From positions 62,001-126,000 of the forward strand of contig JAPFBR010000001.1 of assembly GCA_035798135.1 (NCBI GenBank): 64,000 nucleotides of DNA. Reading direction: 5' to 3'. A model generated the notes under the pieces. That model did no database searches. It had not been told where the DNA came from and saw only the letters and a program-made list of their open reading frames with translations. The number at the start of each line of letters is the position of its first letter. Position 1 is the first letter of the stretch. Shown here in pieces: positions 56,376 through 63,901 of the stretch. The position numbers were made by a program, and so were the translations under genes. The DNA is from Sediminicola sp035798135 (GTDB lineage Bacteria; Bacteroidota; Bacteroidia; Flavobacteriales; Flavobacteriaceae).

Positions 56376-57752
56376 TTATAAGCTAGGCACCGTTACGCTA
56401 CCTCCAACCCAACAGTTGAATGAAACAGTTTTACCCGACATCCCAGAGTTGAATATATCTTCTTTCGATGGTGCTTTAGCCGAATAACTGGTTGCAGCCT
56501 GTGCAGCTCTTCCACTTAAAGAAGGATCTACTCTTCCCGCTTGTCTTGCAACATCTGCAGCCTTCCAATATATCGCTCTTTTCTCAAAAGTGGTGGTACC
56601 ACAATCGTTGGCGCTACTTGCATATAAACTTGCAATCATCAGATAAGCCTTCCCATTGGCAGGATTCGCATCCAATGCCTTTTGGGCATAGCTCCTTGCG
56701 GAGGACTTACTTGACCTTACATAGGTAGTAGCAATTTTATAAGCAATATCAGAACGTTTTTTGGCATTTGTTTCCAAATCCAAAGCCTTGTTGAAATCCG
56801 ATACCGCTCCTTTGGTATCCCCTGCTTTTAATTTTAACGAGGCCCCGTACATGTAAGCTTCGGCTGAAGGATCCAACGCCAATTGGGCTTCGAATAATTT
56901 TTTAAACAATGGATCGTCCGTACATTCTTTGGAGAACATTCTACCTACAGCACCTTTCACCCAGTTTACATCGTTCTTTTTGGCCTCAAAATTCTTTTGG
57001 TACAATGGGATTAAGTTTTCGCAATTTGCCAAAGCCCCTAATTTACCATCGATACTTTCAGATATTTTACCATATGTTTCAGAATAGCTATTTGCAGACT
57101 TCATCTGGCTCTTTTCCTTAGAGGTCAACGTATTTGCATCCTCCTTTGGAAGTAATTTTTGGATTATGGTTGTATACTTGTCATTCTCAACGTCAATTTT
57201 TGCCATAACAGCATCATACGTTTGGAATACTAAATCCAGATCCTTACTTCCCTCAGCATTCAAATCTACAAGACTTGAAAAGTAAAGGTATAAAGCCTTT
57301 GGATTGGTGAAATTCACTTGATCCTCAGTAAAAGCTTTGTGCAACTGTTCGTAGATCTCACTATTTGAAGCTAGCTTATTATCATACTTCAATATTATCT
57401 TATCGATAATGGTTTCCGCCTTGTTTGTTTTCGCAGGAAAATATTTTAACCTGTCATCATACAGTTTCTCCATTTGGTCAATAGCAGCAGTTTTATCAGC
57501 TCCAGTGGCTTTTTCTATCTTATCGGCTAGAATACGTTCCCCATATGGAAAGTTCGCCCAGTTAAGATCCGGACAGTTGTCATAAACCATTTTCCAAGGA
57601 GTGTAAGCCGCATCGTAATTTTTCACTTTAGCGTGCTCAACGTATATGGAAAGGTTATTGCTACATTCTGGATTTTGAGCCTGAGCCTGAGCATTATGTA
57701 TACTCCCATACCCCAATACTACGAAAGCAGCGATGTAAAGTATTTTTTTCAT
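56376..57752 (-). CDS. exported TPR-repeat protein
   Basis: A 458-residue protein with a signal peptide (residues 1-24, ending NAQAQA). The N-terminal half is helical with AKVKNYDAAYTPWKMVYDNCPD. The C-terminal half has tetratricopeptide-like repeats near residues 290-400 (AYMYGASLKLKAGDTKGAVS, KAYLMIASLYASSANDCG). Several cysteines (NPEC, NCPD, NCENL, KECTDD, NDCG) could form disulfides. The function is unknown. Position between an outer-membrane protein and lptC suggests a role in envelope assembly, by inference only. Confidence 0.75.
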   Translation of the reverse strand: MKKILYIAAFVVLGYGSIHNAQAQAQNPECSNNLSIYVEHAKVKNYDAAYTPWKMVYDNCPDLNWANFPYGERILADKIEKATGADKTAAIDQMEKLYDDRLKYFPAKTNKAETIIDKIILKYDNKLASNSEIYEQLHKAFTEDQVNFTNPKALYLYFSSLVDLNAEGSKDLDLVFQTYDAVMAKIDVENDKYTTIIQKLLPKEDANTLTSKEKSQMKSANSYSETYGKISESIDGKLGALANCENLIPLYQKNFEAKKNDVNWVKGAVGRMFSKECTDDPLFKKLFEAQLALDPSAEAYMYGASLKLKAGDTKGAVSDFNKALDLETNAKKRSDIAYKIATTYVRSSKSSARSYAQKALDANPANGKAYLMIASLYASSANDCGTTTFEKRAIYWKAADVARQAGRVDPSLSGRAAQAATSYSAKAPSKEDIFNSGMSGKTVSFNCWVGGSVTVPSL

Positions 57753-57788
57753 TTTGTTCTGAGTTTAAATGGTTAGTGTGTTAATTTA

Positions 57789-59051
57789 TTAATTTATTTT
57801 TCTTTTCTGGAACCACCTATCATTCAAAGAAAGCCCTAAATTCATTTTCAAATAACTCTCTTCAACTAGGTTGGCATCGGTTGTCCCCCTTCGTCCCAAC
57901 TCGAAACCGATGTTGAGATTGGAGAAACTTCCTCCCAATGGTAATCCTACTCCAAAAGTTATGCCAAAGTTATTTATCTCCTTCTCATTGATCACCAAAC
58001 CTGATTTGGTAAGCTTGGCTCCCGCCCTATAAGTTACTCTTTTAAAGTAACTTGTGAAAGAAGAATAATCAGGAACAAAGAATCCGCCAAAACCAAAGGT
58101 GCTGGCATCATTATACGTTACATTGTCCCTGCTCAAAAAATCATTCTCAAAAGTAGACAACCCTTGTAAACTATATTCGGCTCCTAAAAACCATTTCTTA
58201 TCCTCTCCAATTCCGAGTCCCAAAGTTGTGGTTGTTGGAACCTTAATTTCGGTATTCTTAAGACCCTGTGCTTGCAAATTTACATTAATTACCTCAACAT
58301 CAGCCCCTGTTCCCAAGGAAAATGATCCAATAGTACGCGTATTTTCTGAAACTAAATTCATTTGTGTGTTTACCCCTACAGAAGTATAAAGTCTATATTT
58401 CTCGGAAATTTTAGGCGTATAATTGGCCGCATAATTAAAATCGAAACCGTTCACCCTTGAATTTCTTCTATCCAAGGTACCAAATTGCACCCCTTCTACG
58501 GTTTGGATCCTTTCATTGTTTAAGGTTCCAAAATTAAAATTCAATGTGGCCCCAATACTGAAATCCTTAAAAACCTCATATCCAAGGGAAGTGTACAATC
58601 TGTTCAGTCCTCCGTCTCCCGATGCGGAATAGGTTAAGGAAGCCCCATCTGAATTGACTCCTGTTGTTACTGAATTGAATCCCACGGATGAGTATGGCAT
58701 CAATCCAAACCCTAAGCCAAAACCATTTCCCAATGGCAATCCTATGGCCAAATAGTCCAAATTGGATACAGCGGCGTTTTCTTGGCGGTCAAATGACTTC
58801 AACCTTGATTCTTTTCTGGTAAGTCCGGCCGTATATGTGGTCAAGGCCAATTTACTATAGGCTGCAGGATTTCTAAGATTGATGTGGATACTGTCAGCAT
58901 AGATAGCTACACCTCCCATCATCTGGTTCTCAACAGTTCCTGCTGCTTTTAAATCGCCAATACCGAAAGAATAAGGGGATACTGTACCGTTTTGGGAATA
59001 GATAATACAAGTTGCACAGTAGACAATTGCAATTACAAATTTTTTAATCAT
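57789..59051 (-). CDS. outer-membrane beta-barrel protein (FadL/PorV-like)
   Basis: A 420-residue protein with a signal peptide (residues 1-19). SPYSFGIGDLKAAGTVENQMMGG, given in part, opens the mature protein and is typical of flavobacterial outer-membrane transport-like barrels. Alternating hydrophobic strands continue to the end (LGLGFGLMPYSSVGFN, SIGATLNFNFGTLNN, ITFGVGLPLGGSFSNLNIGFELG, shortened). No enzymatic motif is seen. It starts directly after coaX ends (adjacent bases) and is followed by the TPR gene. Confidence 0.78.
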   Translation of the reverse strand: MIKKFVIAIVYCATCIIYSQNGTVSPYSFGIGDLKAAGTVENQMMGGVAIYADSIHINLRNPAAYSKLALTTYTAGLTRKESRLKSFDRQENAAVSNLDYLAIGLPLGNGFGLGFGLMPYSSVGFNSVTTGVNSDGASLTYSASGDGGLNRLYTSLGYEVFKDFSIGATLNFNFGTLNNERIQTVEGVQFGTLDRRNSRVNGFDFNYAANYTPKISEKYRLYTSVGVNTQMNLVSENTRTIGSFSLGTGADVEVINVNLQAQGLKNTEIKVPTTTTLGLGIGEDKKWFLGAEYSLQGLSTFENDFLSRDNVTYNDASTFGFGGFFVPDYSSFTSYFKRVTYRAGAKLTKSGLVINEKEINNFGITFGVGLPLGGSFSNLNIGFELGRRGTTDANLVEESYLKMNLGLSLNDRWFQKRKIN

Positions 59052-59780
59052 TTATCGTTTATTGTATTCGAGCAAATAATTTAACCCCTCTAGGAGAAAT
59101 TTAGAATGCGCAAATATGGTATTTTTTAATCGTTTTGACAAAAATTGCATATCCCCTCCCGTTAAAATAACTGTTAAATTTACAAATCTGGCATTATATT
59201 GCTGTATTACCCCATCTATTTCATTACAAACCCCATTGACCACTCCACTATGAATACTGGATGCGGTAGTATTGCCTATAAAATCCAATATATCCTCAGC
59301 TTCAAGTAGGGGTAATTGGGAAGTCTGATTGTGTAATGCTTTATACCTCATTGCTATCCCTGGAGAGATGGCACCCCCCAAGTATTCACCAATATCATTA
59401 ATCATGTCATATGTAATACAAGTTCCTGCATCAATGACCAACGTATTCCCCTTGGGATTGTGATAAAAAGCAGCGGTAGCCAAAGCAATCCTATCAACCC
59501 CTAAAGTGCGGGGTGAAGCATAGGAATTTTTGAATGGCACCAAACTTTTAGAGCTCAAAAGGTGGACTACACTGAAAACAGCCACCAATGCAAGATGCTT
59601 TCTCTCTAAAAATCCTACAGAAGAAACGATGGAATGGCTAATATTTGGGTATTCTTCAAAAATATCTTTGACCATTTTACAAAAACCATCCAACTCAACT
59701 TTTTGATAAGAAAACATCCTATCTCTATCAAACACAGCGAGTTTAACAAAAGTATTACCGGCGTCAACGATGAGGTTCAT
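59052..59780 (-). CDS. coaX: type III pantothenate kinase
   Basis: A 242-residue CoaX of the ASKHA superfamily, phosphorylating pantothenate in the first step of coenzyme A synthesis. The phosphate-1 loop is LIVDAGNTFVKLAVFD. The segment PRTLGVDRIALATAAFYHNP and the phosphate-2 loop LVIDAGTCITYDMI follow, then GGAISPGIAMRYKALH and the C-terminal ILTGGDMQFL. It heads the leftward coaX, outer-membrane protein, TPR, lptC group. No TAnnTTTG promoter was seen upstream. Confidence 0.93.
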   Translation of the reverse strand: MNLIVDAGNTFVKLAVFDRDRMFSYQKVELDGFCKMVKDIFEEYPNISHSIVSSVGFLERKHLALVAVFSVVHLLSSKSLVPFKNSYASPRTLGVDRIALATAAFYHNPKGNTLVIDAGTCITYDMINDIGEYLGGAISPGIAMRYKALHNQTSQLPLLEAEDILDFIGNTTASSIHSGVVNGVCNEIDGVIQQYNARFVNLTVILTGGDMQFLSKRLKNTIFAHSKFLLEGLNYLLEYNKR

Positions 59781-59832
59781 GCTACAAAGATCATCAATTG
59801 TAAAAAAACTATCTGCTTTTTTTTGATTTTTG

Positions 59833-59863
59833 TTTGGATATCGAAAAATTGAAATTATATTTG
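59833..59863 (+). promoter_or_regulatory. promoter of tRNA-Phe
   Basis: TTTG (59833-59836), a 19-base spacer and TATATTTG (59856-59863) make the best match to the full Bacteroidota promoter in the window, ending 18 bases before the tRNA. Confidence 0.75.
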
Positions 59864-59881
59864 CAACCGCTTAAAAGGCAT

Positions 59882-59954
59882 GGTGCCTTAGCTCAGTTGG
59901 TAGAGCAATGGACTGAAAATCCATGTGTCCCTGGTTCGATTCCTGGAGGCACCA
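59882..59954 (+). tRNA. tRNA-Phe (GAA)
   Basis: A complete cloverleaf: acceptor GGTGCCT/AGGCACC, D-arm GCTC/GAGC, anticodon arm ATGGA-CTGAAAA-TCCAT with anticodon GAA at 59915-59917, five-base variable loop, and T-arm with loop TTCGATT. The T-stem is CCTGG/CCTGG, leaving a U-U mismatch at its middle pair. The discriminator is A and CCA is not encoded. The 3' end is duplicated 372 bases downstream. Confidence 0.97.
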
Positions 59955-60005
59955 CAAACAAATCCTTACTTCGGTAGGGATTTTTTGTTTTATAGAACTT
60001 ATGAA
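59943..60005 (+). repeat. tRNA-end/GIY-YIG cassette repeat, copy 1
   Basis: A 63-base unit covering the last 12 bases of tRNA-Phe, its terminator and the first codon-and-a-half of the GIY-YIG gene. It recurs at 60315-60377 with four substitutions and no gaps. Three of the four changes lie together in the terminator stem. Confidence 0.9.
59962..59986 (+). terminator. terminator of tRNA-Phe
   Basis: The stem ATCCTTAC / GTAGGGAT (one G-T pair) closed by a TTCG tetraloop and followed by six T residues, 7 bases after the tRNA. Confidence 0.85.
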
Positions 60006-60285
60006 TCACTGGCTATACATTATTTACAGTGCGAAGGCCGATAAATACTATATCGGAGAATCCATTGATCCTTGATATAGGCTGCAACAACATTCCGAAC
60101 ATCATTTTAAAAGTAATTTTACCAAAATAGCAAATGATTGGAAATTAGTTCTGCAAAAAGAAGTGCCCTCAAAAGAAGATGCTTTATATATGGAGAGATT
60201 CATCAAAAGAATGAAAAGCAGAATATTCATCCAAAAAATAATTGACAACCCAAAAATACTCCAGGATATCCTCTACAAAAAATAA
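60001..60285 (+). pseudogene. GIY-YIG nuclease gene interrupted by an in-frame TGA
   Basis: From ATG 60001 one frame runs 95 codons to TAA at 60283-60285 with a single internal TGA at codon 25 (60073-60075). The translation starts MNHWLYIIYSAKADKYYIGE, giving the name motif as YII..YYIG. After the TGA it continues YRLQQHSEHHF, then ANDWKLVLQ and RFIKRMKSRIFIQKIIDNP, the usual sequence of small UvrC-like GIY-YIG proteins. Everything except the one codon looks intact. The original was probably CGA or another sense codon. It lies directly behind tRNA-Phe, in the same direction, between two repeats of the tRNA 3' end. Confidence 0.85.
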
Positions 60286-60314
60286 AGGGCCCTGGTTCTC
60301 CCGAAGCCTCGGGA
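60286..60314 (+). repeat. tRNA T-arm-like sequence with inserted hairpin
   Basis: CCCTGGTTC at 60290-60298 repeats the tRNA-Phe T-arm (59929-59937). The tRNA then has GATTC before CTGGAGGCACC, whereas here a 16-base perfect hairpin sits in its place (TCCCGA-AGCC-TCGGGA, 60299-60314). The unit begins one base after the GIY-YIG stop. Confidence 0.75.
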
Positions 60315-60377
60315 CTGGAGGCACCACAAACAAATTGGTACTTCGGTAGGGATTTTTTGTTTTATAAAACTTATGAA
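60315..60377 (+). repeat. tRNA-end/GIY-YIG cassette repeat, copy 2
   Basis: This repeats 59943-60005 with four changes: CTGGAGGCACCACAAACAAAT, then the terminator region and ATGAA. The three clustered changes break the middle of the terminator stem, so this copy should terminate poorly. Confidence 0.9.
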
Positions 60378-60396
60378 ATATTGGATTTACTTTGAT
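60373..60396 (+). pseudogene. truncated start of a second GIY-YIG gene
   Basis: After copy 2 the frame reads MKYWIYF, the usual beginning of small GIY-YIG proteins and parallel to MNHWLYI in copy 1. Similarity stops at about codon 7, where unrelated sequence leads into the 3' end of the convergent YfiM-like gene. Confidence 0.6.
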
Positions 60397-60413
60397 TGTA
60401 ACACATTGGAATT

Positions 60414-60791
60414 TCACCTTCTTTTCCGCTTTTTATCCAATATAATCGTCACGCTAAAAGATCCAAAAACTCCACCCAACGTTGTGGCCACCATATCTCC
60501 AGTATCTGCTTTGCCATAGCTATTGTGGTCTATGACCTCCTTGGTAATTCCTGCCAATGTACTCAAGCCTATCCCCCAGATCACTGCCTTTGTTTTATTT
60601 TTGGTGATTCCATAAACCACCCCAGTAGTCCCCGCACCAATAACAGTACCGACCCCAAAGTGCAACATCTTGTCCTCTTGGATAAATTGTCCCCTAGCTA
60701 TAGTGGTTGCAAGAAAGAACAGCCCCATGGCCAATAGTAATGGCAGCCTCTTGTGTGTCTTGTTATTTTGATTCGAATAGTACATAACCAT
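60414..60791 (-). CDS. YfiM-like (DUF2279) small exported or membrane protein
   Basis: About 126 residues. The start is uncertain: ATG codons at 60791 and 60785 are both possible and precede a hydrophobic signal (LPLLLAMGLFFLATTIARG). The rest has DKMLHFGVGTVIGAGTTG, TKAVIWGIGLSTLAGITKEVID and GDMVATTLGGVFGS, the pattern of YfiM/DUF2279 lipoprotein-like proteins with a conserved DKxLHF. The function is unknown. It is a single gene whose 3' end abuts the truncated GIY-YIG remnant. Confidence 0.7.
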   Translation of the reverse strand: MVMYYSNQNNKTHKRLPLLLAMGLFFLATTIARGQFIQEDKMLHFGVGTVIGAGTTGVVYGITKNKTKAVIWGIGLSTLAGITKEVIDHNSYGKADTGDMVATTLGGVFGSFSVTIILDKKRKRR

Positions 60792-60879
60792 GTGTTTACA
60801 AAATCTCTGCAATGTCGGGATAAAAATCGCGGGGAATTACTTTTTCTAACGCCTAGGAGTTAAAAATTTAATTTTATTC

Positions 60880-60887
60880 CAAAAATA
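60880..60887 (-). promoter_or_regulatory. candidate -7 element of the YfiM-like gene
   Basis: TATTTTTG on the minus strand, an exact core about 90 bases upstream of the chosen start. Confidence 0.35.
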
Positions 60888-60958
60888 ATATTTTTAGAAT
60901 ATGCGAGAGATACCGACCTAATGCTTTGTTAAAGTCGAGCCTTGTCTATTCAAAATGA

Positions 60959-60966
60959 TATCTTTG
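60959..60966 (+). promoter_or_regulatory. -7 promoter element of the arsenosugar operon
   Basis: TATCTTTG, an exact TAnnTTTG core 17 bases before the ATG at 60984. It rules out the upstream in-frame TTG at 60942 as the start. Confidence 0.55.
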
Positions 60967-60983
60967 TTAGGTTGAAATTATTC

Positions 60984-61481
60984 ATGCATATGCGCCTACT
61001 TTTTACCATTTTCATTTTTATATTGGGCATTATTCCTACTTATGCACAGGATACCATTGCTGAAGCCTTACAAAAATATAACAAGCACGACGTGCCATAC
61101 ATAAAGGTTGAGGAAGCCATTGAAAATAAGGACTTTTTATTTTTGGATGCAAGAAAAAAAGAGGAATACAATGTTAGCCATATTGCAAATTCATTATGGG
61201 TTGGGACCAATAAATTGGATGCTGAAAAAATGGCCAATCTGATACCGAATAAAAACGCACCTATAATTGTTTATTGCTCCATTGGTGTTCGCTCAGAAAA
61301 TACCGCGGAACAATTTCAAGAGGCAGGCTATACCAATGTCCATAACCTATATGGAGGTATTTTCGATTGGAAAAACAAAGATTATCCTGTCTTTGACAAT
61401 CAAGGAAAAGAAACCAACAAAGTACATGCCTTTAGTAAGCATTGGGGAGAATTTCTGACTAAGGGTGAAAAAGTATATTAA
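60984..61481 (+). CDS. exported rhodanese-like protein
   Basis: About 165 residues. The start is at 60984 (or the ATG two codons later), giving signal peptide MRLLFTIFIFILGIIPTYAQ. A single rhodanese domain follows: KDFLFLDARKKEEYNVSHIANS, then PIIVYCSIGVRS with the active-site cysteine (C98) in a CxxGxRS loop, and the end YGGIFDWKNKDYPVFD. Periplasmic rhodaneses move sulfur or act as sulfide or persulfide carriers; some act on arsenate-type oxyanions. It is the first gene of the group with the glycosyltransferase, phosphorylase and arsM, 7 bases before the next start. Confidence 0.87.
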   Translation: MHMRLLFTIFIFILGIIPTYAQDTIAEALQKYNKHDVPYIKVEEAIENKDFLFLDARKKEEYNVSHIANSLWVGTNKLDAEKMANLIPNKNAPIIVYCSIGVRSENTAEQFQEAGYTNVHNLYGGIFDWKNKDYPVFDNQGKETNKVHAFSKHWGEFLTKGEKVY

Positions 61482-61488
61482 TCTGTTT

Positions 61489-62127
61489 ATGACATTAAGT
61501 TCCAAATCCACTAGCCCGAAAAACCTTCTGCTGATTTTTACTAGAAATCCAGAATTGGGTAAATGCAAAACTAGATTGGCAGCCAAAGTAGGCGACCATG
61601 CCGCTCTTGAAATTTATTCCTTTTTACTGGAGCATACACACGCCATAACAAAAGATGTAAAGGCAGCTAAGGAAGTGCATTATTCGGAAGAGATATGGAC
61701 TAATGATATTTGGGAAAATGTCCACTACCACAAAAAATTACAGCATGGCACCGATTTAGGTGAGCGTATGTTCAATGCCTTTAAAAACGGATTTGAAGCA
61801 GGGTACAAAAATATCATCATCATTGGAAGCGATATGTACGATCTCTCCACGGATGACCTCAACGCTGCTTTCGATGAATTGCAAAAGAACGAATTTGTAA
61901 TAGGTCCGGCGGAAGATGGTGGCTACTACCTTTTAGGGCTATCCAAAATAAATGCTTCTCTTTTTAAAAATAAAGCCTGGGGCACGGATACCGTATTAAC
62001 AGATACTTTAAACGATCTGAATAATGAAAAAATTAAATTATTGAAAATCAAAAATGATGTGGATCATTACGAGGACATCCAATATATTGAAGCTTTTCAA
62101 CCTTTTTTAAAAAACATAAAAATATGA
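61489..62127 (+). CDS. TIGR04282-type arsenosugar glycosyltransferase
   Basis: About 212 residues of the GT-A nucleotidyl/glycosyltransferase fold, TIGR04282 family. LLLIFTRNPELGKCKTRLAAKVGD resembles the N-terminus of the family. The metal-binding IIIGSDMYDLSTDDL and FVIGPAEDGGYYLLG match it too, and WGTDTVLTDTLNDL ends the core. The family co-occurs with arsM and arsS in arsenosugar clusters and is proposed to modify the arsenoribose. The ATG at 61489 is preferred over an in-frame GTG inside the rhodanese gene. The stop overlaps the next start (ATGA). Confidence 0.82.
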   Translation: MTLSSKSTSPKNLLLIFTRNPELGKCKTRLAAKVGDHAALEIYSFLLEHTHAITKDVKAAKEVHYSEEIWTNDIWENVHYHKKLQHGTDLGERMFNAFKNGFEAGYKNIIIIGSDMYDLSTDDLNAAFDELQKNEFVIGPAEDGGYYLLGLSKINASLFKNKAWGTDTVLTDTLNDLNNEKIKLLKIKNDVDHYEDIQYIEAFQPFLKNIKI

Positions 62128-62939
62128 CATTAAAACAATTGGAAGAGTCCACGGCCTACTTAAAGCACAAAGGTTTCGATGCCCCTGAACTTGGGATTGT
62201 ACTGGGAACCGGACTTGGAAAATTAGTGGCGGAAATTGAAAATCCAATAGAAGCCCATTACAACCATATTCCATTTTTCCCATTGGCAACCGTGGAGTTC
62301 CATACCGGAAAACTGATCTATGGCACCATTGAGGGAAAAAAGGTGGTAGTGATGCAAGGTCGTTTTCATATGTACGAGGGGTATGATTTGGTTGATGTCA
62401 CTTATCCCATTAGGGTAATGCACCAACTGGGGATCAAAAATCTGTTTATCTCCAATGCGGCTGGGGCCGTAAACCTCAACTTTAAAAAAGGGGATATCAT
62501 GCTGATCGAGGACCATATCAACCTCCAGGGGGGATCACCCTTAGCTTTTAAGAACGTGGCGGAATTTGGAGATCGATTTGTAGACATGAGTGAACCTTAC
62601 GATCTTACTATGCGCAAGAAGGTAGAAGCCATTGCCATAAGAGAAAATATTTCCCTTAAAAAAGGGGTATACGCTTCCGTTGTTGGTCCACAATTGGAAA
62701 CCAAAGCGGAATACAGAATGATAAAATTAATTGGAGCAGATGCCGTTGGCATGAGCACTGTACCTGAAGTGATAGCAGCCAATCACCTCCAATTACCAGT
62801 CTTGGCAGTGTCCGTCCTTACCGATGAATGCGACCCAGACAATCTGAAACCAGTAAATATTGCAGAAATTATTGCAATTGCGGGAGAGACGGAACCAAAA
62901 ATGATTAAATTATTTAAAGAATTAATAAAAGAAATATGA
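62124..62939 (+). CDS. purine-nucleoside phosphorylase
   Basis: A 271-residue trimeric-type PNP: GIVLGTGLGKLV, VVMQGRFHMYEGY, NAAGAVNLNFKKGDIMLIEDHINL (part), GVYASVVGPQLETKAEYRMI and the specificity region VGMSTVPEVIAANHL with TDECD after it. It cleaves purine nucleosides with phosphate. Within this operon the likely substrate is the arsenical nucleoside dimethylarsinoyl-deoxyadenosine, whose base must be removed on the way to arsenosugar; ordinary purine salvage remains possible. It overlaps both neighbours by 4 bases. Confidence 0.87.
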   Translation: MTLKQLEESTAYLKHKGFDAPELGIVLGTGLGKLVAEIENPIEAHYNHIPFFPLATVEFHTGKLIYGTIEGKKVVVMQGRFHMYEGYDLVDVTYPIRVMHQLGIKNLFISNAAGAVNLNFKKGDIMLIEDHINLQGGSPLAFKNVAEFGDRFVDMSEPYDLTMRKKVEAIAIRENISLKKGVYASVVGPQLETKAEYRMIKLIGADAVGMSTVPEVIAANHLQLPVLAVSVLTDECDPDNLKPVNIAEIIAIAGETEPKMIKLFKELIKEI

Positions 62940-63901
62940 GTTATTTAAACGCTACAAACGACCTATACAAAGATGCAGCATTAACCCCGGACGTGGGTCT
63001 GTGTTGTACTACGAATCCTGTATGGCAGTTTCCCGGCCTTTCCATTCCCAAGATAATGCAGGAAATGAACTATGGTTGCGGAAGTACGGTTTCAGCCCAA
63101 GATTTGGTGAATAATCCAAAAGTGCTCTATGTCGGTGTTGGAGGCGGAATGGAGCTGTTACAATTCTCTTACTTTTCAAGACAAAAAGGTGGTGTAACAG
63201 GAGTAGATGTGGTTGATGAGATGTTGGAGGCTTCCAAAAATAATTTCAAGATTGCCGAAGAAGAAAACGAGTGGTTCAAGAGTGAGTTTGTTGATCTGGT
63301 AAAAGGAGATGCACTTAATTTACCTGTGGCAGACGAAAGTATTGATGTTGCAGCCCAAAACTGTTTATTCAATATATTCAAGGCCGAAGATCTCCAAAAG
63401 GCTGTAGCGGAAATGTACCGGGTTTTAAAACCACAAGGCAGATTGGTGATGAGCGATCCAATTTGCGAGCAACCTATGAACGAAGAATTACGGAATGATG
63501 ATAGGCTTCGTGCCCTTTGTCTTAGCGGTAGTATTCCTATGAAGGGCTATATCAAGGCATTGACCGATGCAGGTTTCGGGACCATAGAGATCAGGGCACG
63601 CAAATCGTACCGGGTACTTTCCCCCAACCACTACCCTACTAAAGAATTAATTTATATAGAGTCTATTGAGATAGCGGCTATTAAGGACCCAATGCCAGCG
63701 GATGGACCTTGTGTGTTTACTGGTAAAACAGCTATTTATTATGGTGATGAACCATATTTTGATGATAAGAATGGACATGTTTTAATGCAAAACCAACCTT
63801 TGGCGATCTGCGATAAAACGGCGGCTGCCTTGGCCAAGGCCAACGACCAAATACATATTAGCGAAAGTACCTGGCATTATAACGGGGGCGGATGCTGCTA
63901 G
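62936..63901 (+). CDS. arsM: arsenosugar-pathway arsenite methyltransferase ArsM
   Basis: A 321-residue SAM-dependent methyltransferase. The SAM site is KVLYVGVGGGMELLQFS with GVDVVDEML, and a conserved post-motif is YRVLKPQGRLVMSDP. Arsenic-binding cysteines are candidates in VGLCCTTNP, NYGCGST, AQNCLF and DPICEQ. The C-terminal extension PADGPCVFTGKTAIYYGDEPYF (part) and the final GGGCC fit the arsenosugar-type ArsM subgroup rather than detoxification ArsM. It methylates As(III) to dimethylarsenite. The radical-SAM partner ArsS is expected beyond the right edge. Confidence 0.88.
   Translation: MSYLNATNDLYKDAALTPDVGLCCTTNPVWQFPGLSIPKIMQEMNYGCGSTVSAQDLVNNPKVLYVGVGGGMELLQFSYFSRQKGGVTGVDVVDEMLEASKNNFKIAEEENEWFKSEFVDLVKGDALNLPVADESIDVAAQNCLFNIFKAEDLQKAVAEMYRVLKPQGRLVMSDPICEQPMNEELRNDDRLRALCLSGSIPMKGYIKALTDAGFGTIEIRARKSYRVLSPNHYPTKELIYIESIEIAAIKDPMPADGPCVFTGKTAIYYGDEPYFDDKNGHVLMQNQPLAICDKTAAALAKANDQIHISESTWHYNGGGCC

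Noticed and set aside
60184..60417. 77-codon minus-strand frame across the GIY-YIG gene and repeat copy 2
   Set aside because: It is antisense to a clear GIY-YIG reading frame and to the tRNA-like repeat; no family resemblance.
60942..60983. TTG start giving the rhodanese a 14-residue N-terminal extension
   Set aside because: The TAnnTTTG promoter core lies inside this extension, and the signal peptide begins at the later ATG.
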